In this document: positions 17,912-27,301 of the stretch, one piece after another
Numbering within the stretch: the stretch's first letter is position 1
Layout of the letters: each line of letters opens with the position of its first letter
Origin: Acidobacteriota bacterium
GTDB taxonomy: Bacteria; Acidobacteriota; Vicinamibacteria; Vicinamibacterales; UBA2999
Reading direction: 5' to 3'
NCBI GenBank assembly: GCA_027622905.1
Contig: JAQBVV010000016.1
Span: 1-38,546 of the forward strand
Length of the DNA: 38,546 bases
The notes under the pieces: model-generated
Told to the model about the DNA's origin: nothing
Databases searched by the model: none
What the model saw: only the letters and a program-made list of their open reading frames with translations
Made by a program: the position numbers and the translations under genes

Positions 17912-18691
17912 GTGCCGCCCTTCACGCTGCCGGACTTCTCACAACAGAAGGACCAGCCCCCGCATCTCGTCGTCGTCATTCCGGCTCGCTATCAATCGAC
18001 GCGCTTTCCCGGAAAACCGCTCGCAGACATCGCGGGCAGACCGATGATCGAGCACGTGTACGCGCGAGCCGCCGAGGTGCCGGGCGTGTCGGCGGTCATC
18101 GTCGCCACCGACGACGACCGTATCGCGGAGGCGGTGGCGCGGTTTGGCGGCGTCGCGCGGATGACGCGGTCGACGCACCGTACGGGTCTCGAACGGGTGG
18201 CGGAGGTCGCGGCCGACCTGACGTGCGACATCGTCGTCAACGTCCAGGGCGATGAGCCGCTGCTCGAGCCGCGGATGGTGACCGAGGTCGCCTGCGCCAT
18301 CGAGGCCGACGAGCGCGTCCGGATGTCGACCCTTCGCAGGCGGATCGATGACCCGGCTGACGTCAGCAATCCCAACGTGGTGAAGGTGGTCGTCGATCTG
18401 CAGGGCGATGCGCTGTACTTTTCCCGCGCGACGGTGCCCTTCGTGCACGGCACGGCGACGCCGACCTTCAGGCATATCGGCCTCTATGCCTACCGCCGGG
18501 CCTTTGCATGCGAGCTGGCCGCGTTGCCCGCGACACCACTTGAAATTGCGGAATCGCTCGAACAGCTGCGCGCCCTGGAACATGGCTTCAGCATTCGGGT
18601 GGTCGAAACCCAGTACGACTCCATCGGGGTGGACACCCCGGAGGATCTTGAGCGTGTTCGCCGGCGTATGGCGGTCGAGACGCGCGTATGA
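17912..18691 (+). CDS. kdsB: 3-deoxy-manno-octulosonate cytidylyltransferase (CMP-KDO synthetase)
   Basis: KdsB activates KDO with CTP to CMP-KDO for attachment to lipid A. The 259-residue protein has the signature VVVIPARYQSTRFPGKPL near residues 20-37, TDDDRI and VNVQGDEPLL. GTG at 17912 is the only canonical start upstream of the conserved region; it adds a short leader (VPPFTLPDFSQQ) and lacks a visible ribosome-binding site. pyrG, which makes its substrate CTP, starts 9 bp downstream, and kdsA follows, so the three form a coherent KDO/CTP operon. Confidence 0.95.
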   Translation: MPPFTLPDFSQQKDQPPHLVVVIPARYQSTRFPGKPLADIAGRPMIEHVYARAAEVPGVSAVIVATDDDRIAEAVARFGGVARMTRSTHRTGLERVAEVAADLTCDIVVNVQGDEPLLEPRMVTEVACAIEADERVRMSTLRRRIDDPADVSNPNVVKVVVDLQGDALYFSRATVPFVHGTATPTFRHIGLYAYRRAFACELAALPATPLEIAESLEQLRALEHGFSIRVVETQYDSIGVDTPEDLERVRRRMAVETRV

Positions 18692-20359
<1,668 letters not shown>

Positions 20360-20389
20360 ATCCTGCCCGTCAGCCGGTAAGATAGGCCC

Positions 20390-21247
20390 GTGAATCCCGT
20401 TCAGATTGGGTCAATATCGATCGGCGCCGGACACCCCCTGGTCTTCATCGTCGGTCCCTGCGTCATCGAAAGCGCCGAGCACGCGGTCGAGACCGCGATC
20501 GTCCTTCGCGACATCGCGAGCCGCTGCGGCGTGTCGCTGATCTTCAAGGCCTCGTACGACAAGGCGAACAGGACCTCTCGCGCGTCGTACCGCGGCCCCG
20601 GTCTCGACGCCGGGCTGAAGATCCTCGCCGAGGTCCGGGCCACGTCCGGGCTGCCGGTGCTCACCGACATCCACGAAGCCGCCCACGCCGCACCCGCAGC
20701 GGCTGTCGTTGACGTCCTGCAGATCCCCGCATTTCTGTCGCGACAGACCGACCTCCTGATCGCCGCGGCGCGTACCGGGAAGGCGGTGAACGTGAAGAAG
20801 GGACAGTTTCTCGCCCCGTCGGATATGCGGCACGTCATCGACAAGGTGATCGCGGAAGGCAACGAGGCGATCCTGATCACGGAGCGCGGCGCCAGCTTCG
20901 GGTATCACGACCTCGTCGTCGACATGCGCGCGATCCCGATGCTCCACGAGCTTGGCTGTCCCGTCGTGTTCGATGCCACGCACAGTCTGCAACTGCCGGG
21001 CGCCGGCAATGGCGTGACCGCCGGGCTGGCCCAGTACATCGAGCCACTGGCGTCGGCCGGTGTGGCAGCCGGCGCCGATGCGGTGTTCATGGAAGTCCAC
21101 CAAGCCCCCTCGCGCGCCAGGAGCGACGCCTCGACGGCCCTTCGACTGGACGCGCTCGAGGCGCTCATCCTGAAGCTGCAGCGCATTGACGTTGCCGCCG
21201 GTCAGCGCGCCACGATCGACCCGGCCCCCCGCGGAGCGCGCGCGTGA
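20390..21247 (+). CDS. kdsA: 3-deoxy-8-phosphooctulonate synthase, metal-dependent class
   Basis: KdsA condenses phosphoenolpyruvate with arabinose 5-phosphate to KDO-8-phosphate. The 285-residue TIM-barrel protein starts with GTG at 20390. The residue that separates the two enzyme classes is Cys24 (FIVGPCVIES), as in the metal-dependent Aquifex type, rather than the Asn of the E. coli type. The other expected metal ligands are also present: His198 (ATHS), Glu235 (FMEVH) and Asp246 (RSDAS). This predicts a divalent-metal-requiring enzyme. It lies 30 bp after pyrG and 45 bp before the LapB-like gene. Confidence 0.95.
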   Translation: MNPVQIGSISIGAGHPLVFIVGPCVIESAEHAVETAIVLRDIASRCGVSLIFKASYDKANRTSRASYRGPGLDAGLKILAEVRATSGLPVLTDIHEAAHAAPAAAVVDVLQIPAFLSRQTDLLIAAARTGKAVNVKKGQFLAPSDMRHVIDKVIAEGNEAILITERGASFGYHDLVVDMRAIPMLHELGCPVVFDATHSLQLPGAGNGVTAGLAQYIEPLASAGVAAGADAVFMEVHQAPSRARSDASTALRLDALEALILKLQRIDVAAGQRATIDPAPRGARA

Positions 21248-21292
21248 CGACCTCGCTGGCTGTCAGCCGCGCGCTCGCCACGTAGTCCCCAT

Positions 21293-22531
21293 ATGACCAC
21301 CCAGTTCCACCTGCTTGCCGTGCTTGGCGCCCTGCTGGTCGGGCTGGCCGTCGGCAAGGCCTGGGAACGCTACAAGCTTCGGAACGGTCGCTGGATCGAC
21401 CGTCGCCGACTTCGCGAGACCCCGCACTACATGCTCGGTCTGAACTTCCTTGTCGACAGCCAGGTCGACCAGGCCGTCGAGGAGCTCACCCACGCCGCGA
21501 GCACCGAACCTGAAGCGCTCGAGATCCAGATGATCCTGGGCAACCTGTACCGCGAGAAGGGACAGGTGGGCCGCTCGGTGACCGTCCACCAGGCGCTGCT
21601 GAAACGACCCGACCTCACCGAACTGGAGCACGCGTACGTGCTGCTGTGCCTGGGGCTCGACTTTCGCCACGGAGGATTCGTGGACCGGGCGCTGGAGGCG
21701 TTCCAGGAGGTGCTGCAGCTCGACCCGCTGAACCGCTATGCCCTGATCAACTTGCAGAAGCTGCACGAAGACCAGCATCAGTGGGCAGAGGCGTTGGAGG
21801 TGCGCGAGCGACTGGCCAGGATCGATGCGGGCCGCCGGCCGGACGACCAGCAGATCCTGGGCTTCCTGCGCAACGAGATCGGCAGCGCGCAGCAGCGCGG
21901 GGGCGACGGCGCCGTCGCGGCGCGCACGTTTGCGGAAGCCATCGACGCCGACGCCCGCACGACGCCGGCATACCTGAATCTCGGAGACGTCCGTGAGAAG
22001 GAAGGGAACCTCCCCGCCGCCATCGACATCTGGGAGCAACTGATCGACGCCATGCCCGAGCACGCGTATCTGGCGTTCGAGCGGCTGGAGCGTGTGTACC
22101 GGGCGCTGGGCACGCCGTCCGGATTTGCGGCGCTATGTCAGCGACTCATCGACCGCGACCCGCTGGGATGGCGGGCCCGCCTGGCGCTCGCGCGGCACCT
22201 CTCAGCCGCCGGCCAGCATCGTGAGGCATTCGATCGACTGCTCGACGCGCTGCCCCATCACCCGCACGGCCTCGCCATTCACCAGCAGGTGTGGGAAACG
22301 CTGGCGTCGCTCGACTTCGACACGCAGCTGATCCGGCGGTACGTCGATCTCACCCGCGAGGCCGTGTTCTACCTCGACCCCCACATCTGCCGCAGATGTC
22401 GCTACCGCAGCACCGAGCTCCTCTGGCAGTGTCCGCAGTGCCGCGAGTGGAACACCTTCGCACACGAACGGATGGTGCCGGCGAAAGAGACCGCCACGAC
22501 CTCGGGTGATCCAGTAATGGATCCGGAATAG
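21293..22531 (+). CDS. lapB: LapB/YciM-like TPR protein, regulator of LPS synthesis
   Basis: This 412-residue protein has an N-terminal membrane anchor (about residues 6-21), a run of TPR repeats (about 45-340) and a C-terminal rubredoxin-like zinc ribbon with Cys366, Cys369, Cys380 and Cys383 (CRRC and CPQC). This three-part build is that of LapB/YciM, which in E. coli works with FtsH to control LpxC turnover and hence lipid A synthesis. Its position right after kdsA supports a role in LPS control. The arginine-rich ribbon and the domain order are convincing; orthology in detail is inferred. Confidence 0.88.
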   Translation: MTTQFHLLAVLGALLVGLAVGKAWERYKLRNGRWIDRRRLRETPHYMLGLNFLVDSQVDQAVEELTHAASTEPEALEIQMILGNLYREKGQVGRSVTVHQALLKRPDLTELEHAYVLLCLGLDFRHGGFVDRALEAFQEVLQLDPLNRYALINLQKLHEDQHQWAEALEVRERLARIDAGRRPDDQQILGFLRNEIGSAQQRGGDGAVAARTFAEAIDADARTTPAYLNLGDVREKEGNLPAAIDIWEQLIDAMPEHAYLAFERLERVYRALGTPSGFAALCQRLIDRDPLGWRARLALARHLSAAGQHREAFDRLLDALPHHPHGLAIHQQVWETLASLDFDTQLIRRYVDLTREAVFYLDPHICRRCRYRSTELLWQCPQCREWNTFAHERMVPAKETATTSGDPVMDPE

Positions 22532-22586
22532 ACAGTCCGCTCGGAAAGAAGCGCGTCCCCCCCCGGATGCTGCACCGTTCGTCACA

Positions 22587-23492
22587 ATGCATACATCTTC
22601 CCGCGGCCATCTGCCGCAACTCGAGAGCGAAGGCATCCTGATCCTGCGGGAGGTGGCGGCCCAGTTCGAGCGGCCGGCGTTGCTGTTCTCCGGCGGCAAG
22701 GACTCGATCGTGGTCGCGTGGCTGGCCCGCAAGGCCTTCGCACCCGCGCGCGTGCCGTTTCCGCTGCTCCACATCGACACCGGGCACAACTTCCCGGAGA
22801 CGCTCCGCTTCCGGGACGACTTCGCCCGCACGATGGACTGCACGCTGCTCGTCCGGCAGGTGCAGGACTCGATCGATCAGGGGCGGGTGCAGGAGGAGAC
22901 CGGCGCAGCCGCCAGCCGCAACGCCTTGCAGACGACCACGCTGCTGGACGCCATCAAGGAACTGGGCCTTGACGTCGCGATCGGCGGGGCACGGCGCGAC
23001 GAGGAAAAGGCCAGAGCGACGGAGCGCATCTTTTCGCACCGCGACGTGTTCGGCCAGTGGGACCCGAGAAATCAGCGCCCGGAGTTGTGGAACCTGTACA
23101 ACGGGCGGAAGAATCACGGCGAGCACTTCCGCGTCTTTCCGCTGTCGAACTGGACCGAGCTCGACATCTGGCAGTACATCAGCGCGGAGGACATCCCGCT
23201 GCCCGGACTGTACTTCGCCCACCAGCGCGAGATCGTCGAGCGGGACGGAATGCTCCTGGCCACGACCGAGCACCTTCGGCTCGACCCGAGCGACACGGTC
23301 TCGACACGCACCGTGCGCTTCCGCACGGTGGGAGACGCCACGTGTACCGGCGCCGTGGAGTCCAGCGCATCGACGGTGGCCGACATCATCATCGAAACGG
23401 CCGCCGCCAGGATCACCGAGCGCGGGGGCCGCGCGGACGACAAACGATCCGACACGGCCATGGAAGACCGTAAGCGGCAGGGCTACTTCTGA
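22587..23492 (+). CDS. cysD: Sulfate adenylyltransferase subunit 2
   Basis: CysD is the catalytic subunit that makes APS from sulfate and ATP, driven by the CysN GTPase. The 301-residue protein has the PP-loop SGGKDS at residues 35-40, the HIDTGHNFPE block and the conserved C-terminal RKRQGYF ending. ATG at 22587 gives a normal length. It overlaps cysNC by one base (TGATG), so the subunits are translationally coupled. The pair supplies APS/PAPS for cysteine synthesis or sulfation; no reductase or sulfotransferase is in the window. Confidence 0.97.
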   Translation: MHTSSRGHLPQLESEGILILREVAAQFERPALLFSGGKDSIVVAWLARKAFAPARVPFPLLHIDTGHNFPETLRFRDDFARTMDCTLLVRQVQDSIDQGRVQEETGAAASRNALQTTTLLDAIKELGLDVAIGGARRDEEKARATERIFSHRDVFGQWDPRNQRPELWNLYNGRKNHGEHFRVFPLSNWTELDIWQYISAEDIPLPGLYFAHQREIVERDGMLLATTEHLRLDPSDTVSTRTVRFRTVGDATCTGAVESSASTVADIIIETAAARITERGGRADDKRSDTAMEDRKRQGYF

Positions 23493-25441
23493 TGCCGAGC
23501 ACACGACAGCCCGGTGACACGCGCGGAGAGACGCCCGAGCAGACAGGCTCGGCGCCGATGATGGACCTGCTGCGCTTCACCACGGCGGGGAGCGTGGACG
23601 ATGGTAAGAGCACGCTGATCGGACGGCTGCTCTACGACACCAAATCGATCTTCGAGGATCAGCTCGAGGCCGTGGAGGGCGCCAGCCGCAAGCTCGGCGA
23701 GGACCACATGAACCTCGCCCTGCTCACCGACGGGCTGCGAGCCGAGCGCGAGCAGAAGATCACCATCGACGTGGCGTACCGCTACTTCGCCACGCCCCGC
23801 CGCAAGTTCATCATCGCCGACACGCCGGGGCACGTGCAGTACACGCGCAACATGGTCACCGGCGCATCGACGGCCGACCTGGCGGTGGTCCTCGTGGATG
23901 CCGGCAAGGGGGTGCTCACCCAGTCCCGGCGACACGCCTTCATCACGTCGCTGCTGGGCATCCCCCACATGATCGTGGCGGTCAACAAGATGGATCTGGT
24001 GGACTTTGCCCAGTCGGTCTACGACGAGATCGTCGCCGACTTCGGCCGGTTTGCCGCGCGACTCACCGTCAAGGACATCACCTACATCCCGATCTCGGCG
24101 CTCGAAGGCGACAACGTCGTGGAGCGGTCGACGCGCATGCCCTGGTACCAGGGCGGGCCACTGCTGAGCAAGCTGGAAACGGTGGCGGTTGGCGCGCGCA
24201 CCAACAGCATCGACTTCCGATTCCCGGTGCAGTACGTGATCCGTCCGAACCAGACGTTCCGCGGGTACGCCGGCGTGGCGGTGTCCGGATCGGTGGCGGC
24301 CGGCGACGATGTCGTCGTGTTGCCATCCGGCATGGCGACCCGGATCAAGTCCATCGAAACGTTCGACGGCCCCCGGGACCTGGCGGATGTCGGCGAGTCG
24401 GTGGTCCTGACCACGACTGACGAGATCGATATCTCGCGCGGCGACATGATCGTTCGTCCCCGGAACCTCCCCGCGGTGGCGCGCCGGCTGGATGCTTACC
24501 TGTGCTGGATGGACGCCACGGATCTGGCCGTCGGTCGACCGTACCTGCTGGCACACACCACCAGACGCATCCAGGCGATCGTCAAGGGCATCGACTACCG
24601 CGTCAACGTGGACACGCTGCACCGCGACCCGGCGTCAACGCTGGCCATGAACGAGATCGGGCGCGTCGAGATCGAAGCCGCCGACCCGATCTTCTTCGAC
24701 TCCTACCGCCTGAATTCCGCCACCGGTTCGTTCGTGCTGATCGACCTGCAGACCAACGCCACGGTCGCGGCCGGGATGATTCGCGGAGAGACGCACGACG
24801 TGGCCGCCGCAACTCACCCTGCGGCTGCAACGGCCACCACCGTGTCCGCCGGGGTGGTCTGGGAAGGCTGGAATATTCCGCGCGAGGCCCGCGAGGCCCG
24901 CCAGGGACACCAGGCCGCGGTGCTCTGGCTGACGGGCATGTCGGGCGCCGGCAAGACCACCATCGGGAGACTCGTGGAGCGGCAGCTCTTCGAACAGGGT
25001 TGCCGGACGATGCTCCTCGACGGTGACAACCTGCGCCATGGACTCTGCGGAGACCTGGGCTTCTCGCCTGCCGACCGCGACGAGAACATCCGACGCGCCG
25101 GCCAGGTCGCCCACCTGTTTTTCGAGCAGGGCGCCATCGTGCTGTGCGCCTTCGTCTCGCCATATGCGGCGGGACGCTCCAACGTCAGGGGGCTGATGCC
25201 GGCCGGGCGATTCGTCGAGGTCTTCGTGCAGGCCGACGTGGAAACCTGCCGGGCGCGCGATCCCAAGGGGCTCTACGCCAAGGCCTCGACGGGCGGCCTC
25301 GATCAGTTCACGGGGGTGTCAGCGCCCTACGAGGAGCCGGCAGAACCGGAGTTGACGATCGACACGCGCACGATGACCGCCCAGGCCGCCGCCGAGATGG
25401 TGATCGACTTCCTGCGCCGGAGCCGCCTGATCGACGTGTAG
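23492..25441 (+). CDS. cysNC: Bifunctional sulfate adenylyltransferase subunit 1 / APS kinase
   Basis: This 649-residue fusion has an EF-Tu-like GTPase domain (P-loop GSVDDGKS at 33-40, DTPGHVQY, NKMDLVD) followed by beta-barrel domains (about 240-440), and a C-terminal APS kinase domain (about 455-645) with its own P-loop GMSGAGKT near 482-489 and the FVSPYAAGR and DPKGLYAKA blocks. The N half powers APS synthesis with CysD; the C half phosphorylates APS to PAPS. The fusion is known as CysNC or NodQ. It is the last core gene before the accessory island, whose ParE remnant begins 9 bp further on, convergent. Confidence 0.96.
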   Translation: MPSTRQPGDTRGETPEQTGSAPMMDLLRFTTAGSVDDGKSTLIGRLLYDTKSIFEDQLEAVEGASRKLGEDHMNLALLTDGLRAEREQKITIDVAYRYFATPRRKFIIADTPGHVQYTRNMVTGASTADLAVVLVDAGKGVLTQSRRHAFITSLLGIPHMIVAVNKMDLVDFAQSVYDEIVADFGRFAARLTVKDITYIPISALEGDNVVERSTRMPWYQGGPLLSKLETVAVGARTNSIDFRFPVQYVIRPNQTFRGYAGVAVSGSVAAGDDVVVLPSGMATRIKSIETFDGPRDLADVGESVVLTTTDEIDISRGDMIVRPRNLPAVARRLDAYLCWMDATDLAVGRPYLLAHTTRRIQAIVKGIDYRVNVDTLHRDPASTLAMNEIGRVEIEAADPIFFDSYRLNSATGSFVLIDLQTNATVAAGMIRGETHDVAAATHPAAATATTVSAGVVWEGWNIPREAREARQGHQAAVLWLTGMSGAGKTTIGRLVERQLFEQGCRTMLLDGDNLRHGLCGDLGFSPADRDENIRRAGQVAHLFFEQGAIVLCAFVSPYAAGRSNVRGLMPAGRFVEVFVQADVETCRARDPKGLYAKASTGGLDQFTGVSAPYEEPAEPELTIDTRTMTAQAAAEMVIDFLRRSRLIDV

Positions 25442-25449
25442 TAGAGGAA

Positions 25450-25605
25450 TTACCTTCCGCCGATTGAGTCGTCCTGCAGAACGCGCTCGACGTCCTGTGC
25501 GCCGTGTAGCACGGCGACAACAGTAAGAGGCACGCTCGCGGGGTCGTAGACGATCAGGTACGAATAGACGGTCCAGAACTTGACTTGCCGCGCCGTAAGG
25601 TCTTC
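25450..25605 (-). pseudogene. ParE/RelE-type toxin gene remnant, C-terminal half only
   Basis: The minus-strand reading frame ends with EDLTARQVKFWTVYSYLIVYDP and continues VVAVLHGAQDVERVL, the C-terminal half of a RelE/ParE-superfamily toxin (FW..YSYLIVY.P and VLHGARD are typical). Upstream in the reading direction the frame runs straight into repeat C1, so the N-terminal half and any partner antitoxin are missing. The larger ORF in the track (153 aa) is the toxin tail plus translated repeat. Expected to be non-functional. Confidence 0.75.
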
Positions 25606-25608
25606 ACT

Positions 25609-25863
25609 GTCACGGCCACGGAAGCCGGCATCTCGACTCCGCCGTCCGCACGGCACGCCCACCCGGAGGCGCAGGACCTGGAATCCCTTTCGAATCGACA
25701 GCGCTCTGGCGACCGCGTCGGCTAGAGCGTTTTTCGATTCGGTGGAGACCGAAAAACGCGGGAAAGCGCTTTTCGAAAACGCCCGGCCCCCGCGAGAAGC
25801 CCTGGACCGAAACGAAAAGCGCTCGGGCTCCGCGAGACACCGGCTCCTGCGTCCGTGGTGGCC
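25609..25863 (+). repeat. Repeat C, copy 1 (left-truncated, interrupted by element A)
   Basis: It begins at GTCACGGCCACGG, inside what was a ParE gene, and ends at GTCCGTGGTGG. It matches copies 2-4 closely over the core (CCGGCATCTCGACTCCGCC, then GCACGGCACGCCCACCCGGA). It lacks the left 100 bp or so present in copies 2 and 4. A 102-bp element (A) sits after GCGTCGGC. Same orientation as the other copies. Confidence 0.85.
25723..25824 (+). mobile_element. MITE-like element A, copy 1
   Basis: A 102-bp segment interrupts repeat C. Its ends, TAGAGCGTTTTTCGATTCGG and the reverse complement of CCGAAACGAAAAGCGCTC, match at 16 of 18 positions after the first TA. An internal palindrome (GCGTTTTTCG ... 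CGAAAAACGC) gives strong secondary structure. There is no coding capacity. Copy 4 of repeat C is uninterrupted at the same site, which shows that A is an insertion. The right-hand terminal TA present in copy 2 is missing here. Confidence 0.65.
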
Positions 25864-26000
25864 CATCGCTGGAGGCCAGCGTGCGTTGCAGTTGATGGGC
25901 GCCGATCTCACCGCCCTCGATTCGCCGACTTCCGACCGCTTTCTCGTAGCGTTAGAACACTCAGCCGAGCCGCGAGCATGAACACCGACGCTGCAACCTG
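25864..26000. other. Unassigned stretch between repeat C1 and the mazEF promoter
   Basis: About 137 bp with no recognisable gene, attC site or repeat. A GTTAGAA at 25951 resembles an integron R' core but is not preceded by a matching hairpin. The plus-strand ORF crossing it (25580-25981) is mostly translated repeat. Confidence 0.4.
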
Positions 26001-26035
26001 TTGAGTATGATCATACTTTAGGCCATACTCCTTAC
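26001..26035 (+). promoter_or_regulatory. mazEF promoter with overlapping palindromic operator
   Basis: TTGAGT (26001-26006), a 17-bp spacer and CATACT (26024-26029) make a plausible -35/-10 pair, with the start point expected at or beside the mazE GTG (26036). The same stretch holds a perfect 12-bp palindrome GTATGATCATAC (26005-26016) and a second inverted pair GAGTATG/CATACTC, so three GTATG/CATAC half-sites overlap the promoter. This is the layout expected for autorepression by a type II antitoxin. No ribosome-binding site is visible. Confidence 0.55.
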
Positions 26036-26338
26036 GTGGGTAATAGCGAGCGCGTCACCGTCACGCTGTCCGGTGACCTCGTCGAGGGGATCGATCGGCT
26101 CGAGAGGAATCGCAGCCGCTTCATCGCCGAAGCTATCCAGCACGAGTTGGATCGGCGGCGTCGCGATGCCCTCCTCCAGTCGCTCAGTAGCCCACATCCG
26201 GAGACGACCGAACTCGCCGACATGGGCCTGGCCGACTGGACTTCCGACCTGCCCAACGATGAGGGGCTCGTCGATCCAAGAGGCGGAACCGCCGTTCGCT
26301 GGATTGAAGACCGCGGCTGGGTGAAAGAAACGGCGTGA
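26036..26338 (+). CDS. MazE-like/RHH antitoxin
   Basis: This 100-residue protein has an N-terminal ribbon-helix-helix DNA-binding region (about 5-45: RVTVTLSGDLVEGIDRL...RSRFIAEAIQ), the fold used by CopG/ParD/MazE-type antitoxins. The C-terminal half is acidic and Trp-containing (WTSDLPNDEGLVDP), as expected for a toxin-binding tail. It starts with GTG at 26036 and ends in a GTGA overlap (4 bp) with the toxin gene, so the pair is coupled. It likely binds the palindrome just upstream. Confidence 0.83.
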   Translation: MGNSERVTVTLSGDLVEGIDRLERNRSRFIAEAIQHELDRRRRDALLQSLSSPHPETTELADMGLADWTSDLPNDEGLVDPRGGTAVRWIEDRGWVKETA

Positions 26339-26685
26339 AGTTCGAACGAGGCACCGTTGTTCTCGTTGAGCTTGATCCGACGGTTGGCCACGAGCAACGT
26401 GGTTCGCGCCCCTGCATCGCGGTCAGCGATCCGACCGTCAATGTAGATCAGCGCTTCCCCTTGATTGCAGTGGTGCCGGTCACCGGTACCGAAGGGGCGG
26501 GTGCTCTGTATCCCACGTTGTCCCCAGGAGTCAGTGGCCTCACGAAACAGTCGTGCGCTCTCGTGGACCATCTCCGGTCCATCGACAAGCGCCGCATCCG
26601 GCGGATCTTCGGCCAGGTGTCGCCGGGCGAGCTCGCGAGCATCGACCAGGGCCTCGCACTATTCCTGGGCCTCGGCGCCAGCTGA
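26335..26685 (+). CDS. MazF/PemK-family endoribonuclease toxin
   Basis: This 116-residue protein of the PemK/MazF family cleaves RNA when not held by its antitoxin. It has the N-terminal KFERGTVVLVELDPTVGHEQRGSRPCIAVS block, where the Arg-Gly-x-RP segment contributes to the active site, and the later KQSCALVDHLRSIDKRRI block found in the family. It is complete and uninterrupted. The TGA stop lies inside the first bases of repeat C2 (CGCCAGCTGAATCGCCGT), so the last codons are shared with the repeat. Confidence 0.88.
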   Translation: MKFERGTVVLVELDPTVGHEQRGSRPCIAVSDPTVNVDQRFPLIAVVPVTGTEGAGALYPTLSPGVSGLTKQSCALVDHLRSIDKRRIRRIFGQVSPGELASIDQGLALFLGLGAS

Positions 26686-26896
26686 ATCGCCGTAGGGCTA
26701 CCAGACGGTCTTTCAACCATCGTGACCGCCGGTAGCTCCCAAGGAGGCCGCCGCGCACAACGAGTCGCGCAGAGGCCCAAGTCTCACGGCCACGGGAGCC
26801 GGCATCTCGACTCCGCCGTCCGCACGGCACGCCCACCCGGAGGCGCGAGGCCTGGCATCTCTTTCGAATCGACAGTGCTCTGGCGACCGCGTCGGC

Positions 26897-27000
26897 TAGA
26901 GCGTTTTTCGATTCGGTGGAGGCCGAAAAACGCGGGAAAGCGCTTTTCTAAAACGCCTGGCCCCTGCGAGAAGCCCTGGACCGAAACGAAAAGCGCTCTA
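26897..27000 (+). mobile_element. MITE-like element A, copy 2 (both TA ends present)
   Basis: A 104-bp segment nearly identical to copy 1, inserted at the same place after GCGTCGGC in repeat C. The ends are TAGAGCG and CGCTCTA, with the inverted match extending about 20 bp (18 of 20). Finding the same element at the same site in two C copies suggests that a C+A composite was duplicated, rather than two independent insertions. Non-coding. Confidence 0.65.
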
Positions 27001-27131
27001 GGAGCCTGCGCGGCAGAACTGTTTCGGCCAGATTTTCGGGGTACCGCGACCCCTCTCTGGTGCCGATCGCGGCTCCTGGGGCAACGTCGCCAGCTGAAAA
27101 ATCGTGCCGTTTTCTGGCGCGCAGGCTCCTA
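26999..27131 (+). mobile_element. MITE-like element B with 14-bp perfect terminal inverted repeats
   Basis: A 133-bp segment bounded by TAGGAGCCTGCGCG and its exact reverse complement CGCGCAGGCTCCTA. With one mismatch the inverted match continues to CAGAA (19 of 20). It shares its left TA with the right TA of element A and is followed by GCTCCGCGAG of repeat C. Copy 1 lacks it at the corresponding place, so it is an insertion. Terminal TA on both sides recalls Tc1/mariner-type or IS630-type MITEs, but no transposase is present. Confidence 0.7.
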
Positions 27132-27176
27132 GCTCCGCGAGACACCAACTCCCGCGTCCGTGGTGGCCGCCTCGAG

Positions 27177-27258
27177 ACCCAACCCGGGGTGACGTCGCCG
27201 CTTCAGCCGCAGCGGCTCATGATCCACCCCGCCGCTGTCGGCTGCAAGCGGGTTAAAC
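27177..27258 (+). other. Integron attC-like site 1
   Basis: This 82-bp site has a left core ACCCAAC (27177-27183, fits RYYYAAC) and a right core GTTAAAC (27252-27258, fits GTTRRRY). Between them, CCGCTTCAGCCGCAGCGGC can pair with GCCGCTGTCGGCTGCAAGCGG leaving single extra bases on one side, like the extrahelical bases of attC hairpins. AACCCG/CGGGTT next to the cores also pair. About 14 nt between the left core and left arm are unpaired, so it is somewhat degenerate. It lies just before the DUF433-DUF5615 pair. Confidence 0.6.
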
Positions 27259-27277
27259 CCCAAAAACGATCGAGCTG

Positions 27278-27283
27278 TATACT
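27278..27283 (+). promoter_or_regulatory. Putative -10 box of the DUF433-DUF5615 cassette
   Basis: TATACT preceded by TG-rich sequence lies 18 nt before the DUF433 ATG and downstream of the attC-like site, so the cassette would carry its own promoter, as toxin-antitoxin cassettes in integrons usually do. The only -35 candidate, TTAAAC in the attC core, is spaced 19 bp away. Motif match only. Confidence 0.35.
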
Positions 27284-27301
27284 CAGGGAACAAAAGACAA
27301 C

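Larger units (their letters stand above)
26676..27168 (+). repeat. Repeat C, copy 2 (carries elements A and B)
   Basis: It begins CGCCAGCTGAATCGCCGT, overlapping the mazF stop, and runs through the shared CAAGGAGGCCGCCGCGCAC and CCGGCATCTCGACTCCGCC blocks to GTCCGTGGTGG. Removing elements A and B leaves about 255 bp that aligns end to end with copy 4. It has no convincing coding capacity. One minus-strand frame is open in several copies (GVPCGRRSRDAG) but has no family match that I know. Confidence 0.85.

Noticed and set aside
25951-25957. GTTAGAA as a third attC right core
   Set aside because: The seventh base does not fit GTTRRRY, and the preceding 100 bp contain neither an RYYYAAC partner nor matching arms.
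26722-27132. 136-aa plus-strand ORF downstream of mazF
   Set aside because: Lies entirely within repeat C2 and elements A and B; no resemblance to proteins and broken in the other copies.
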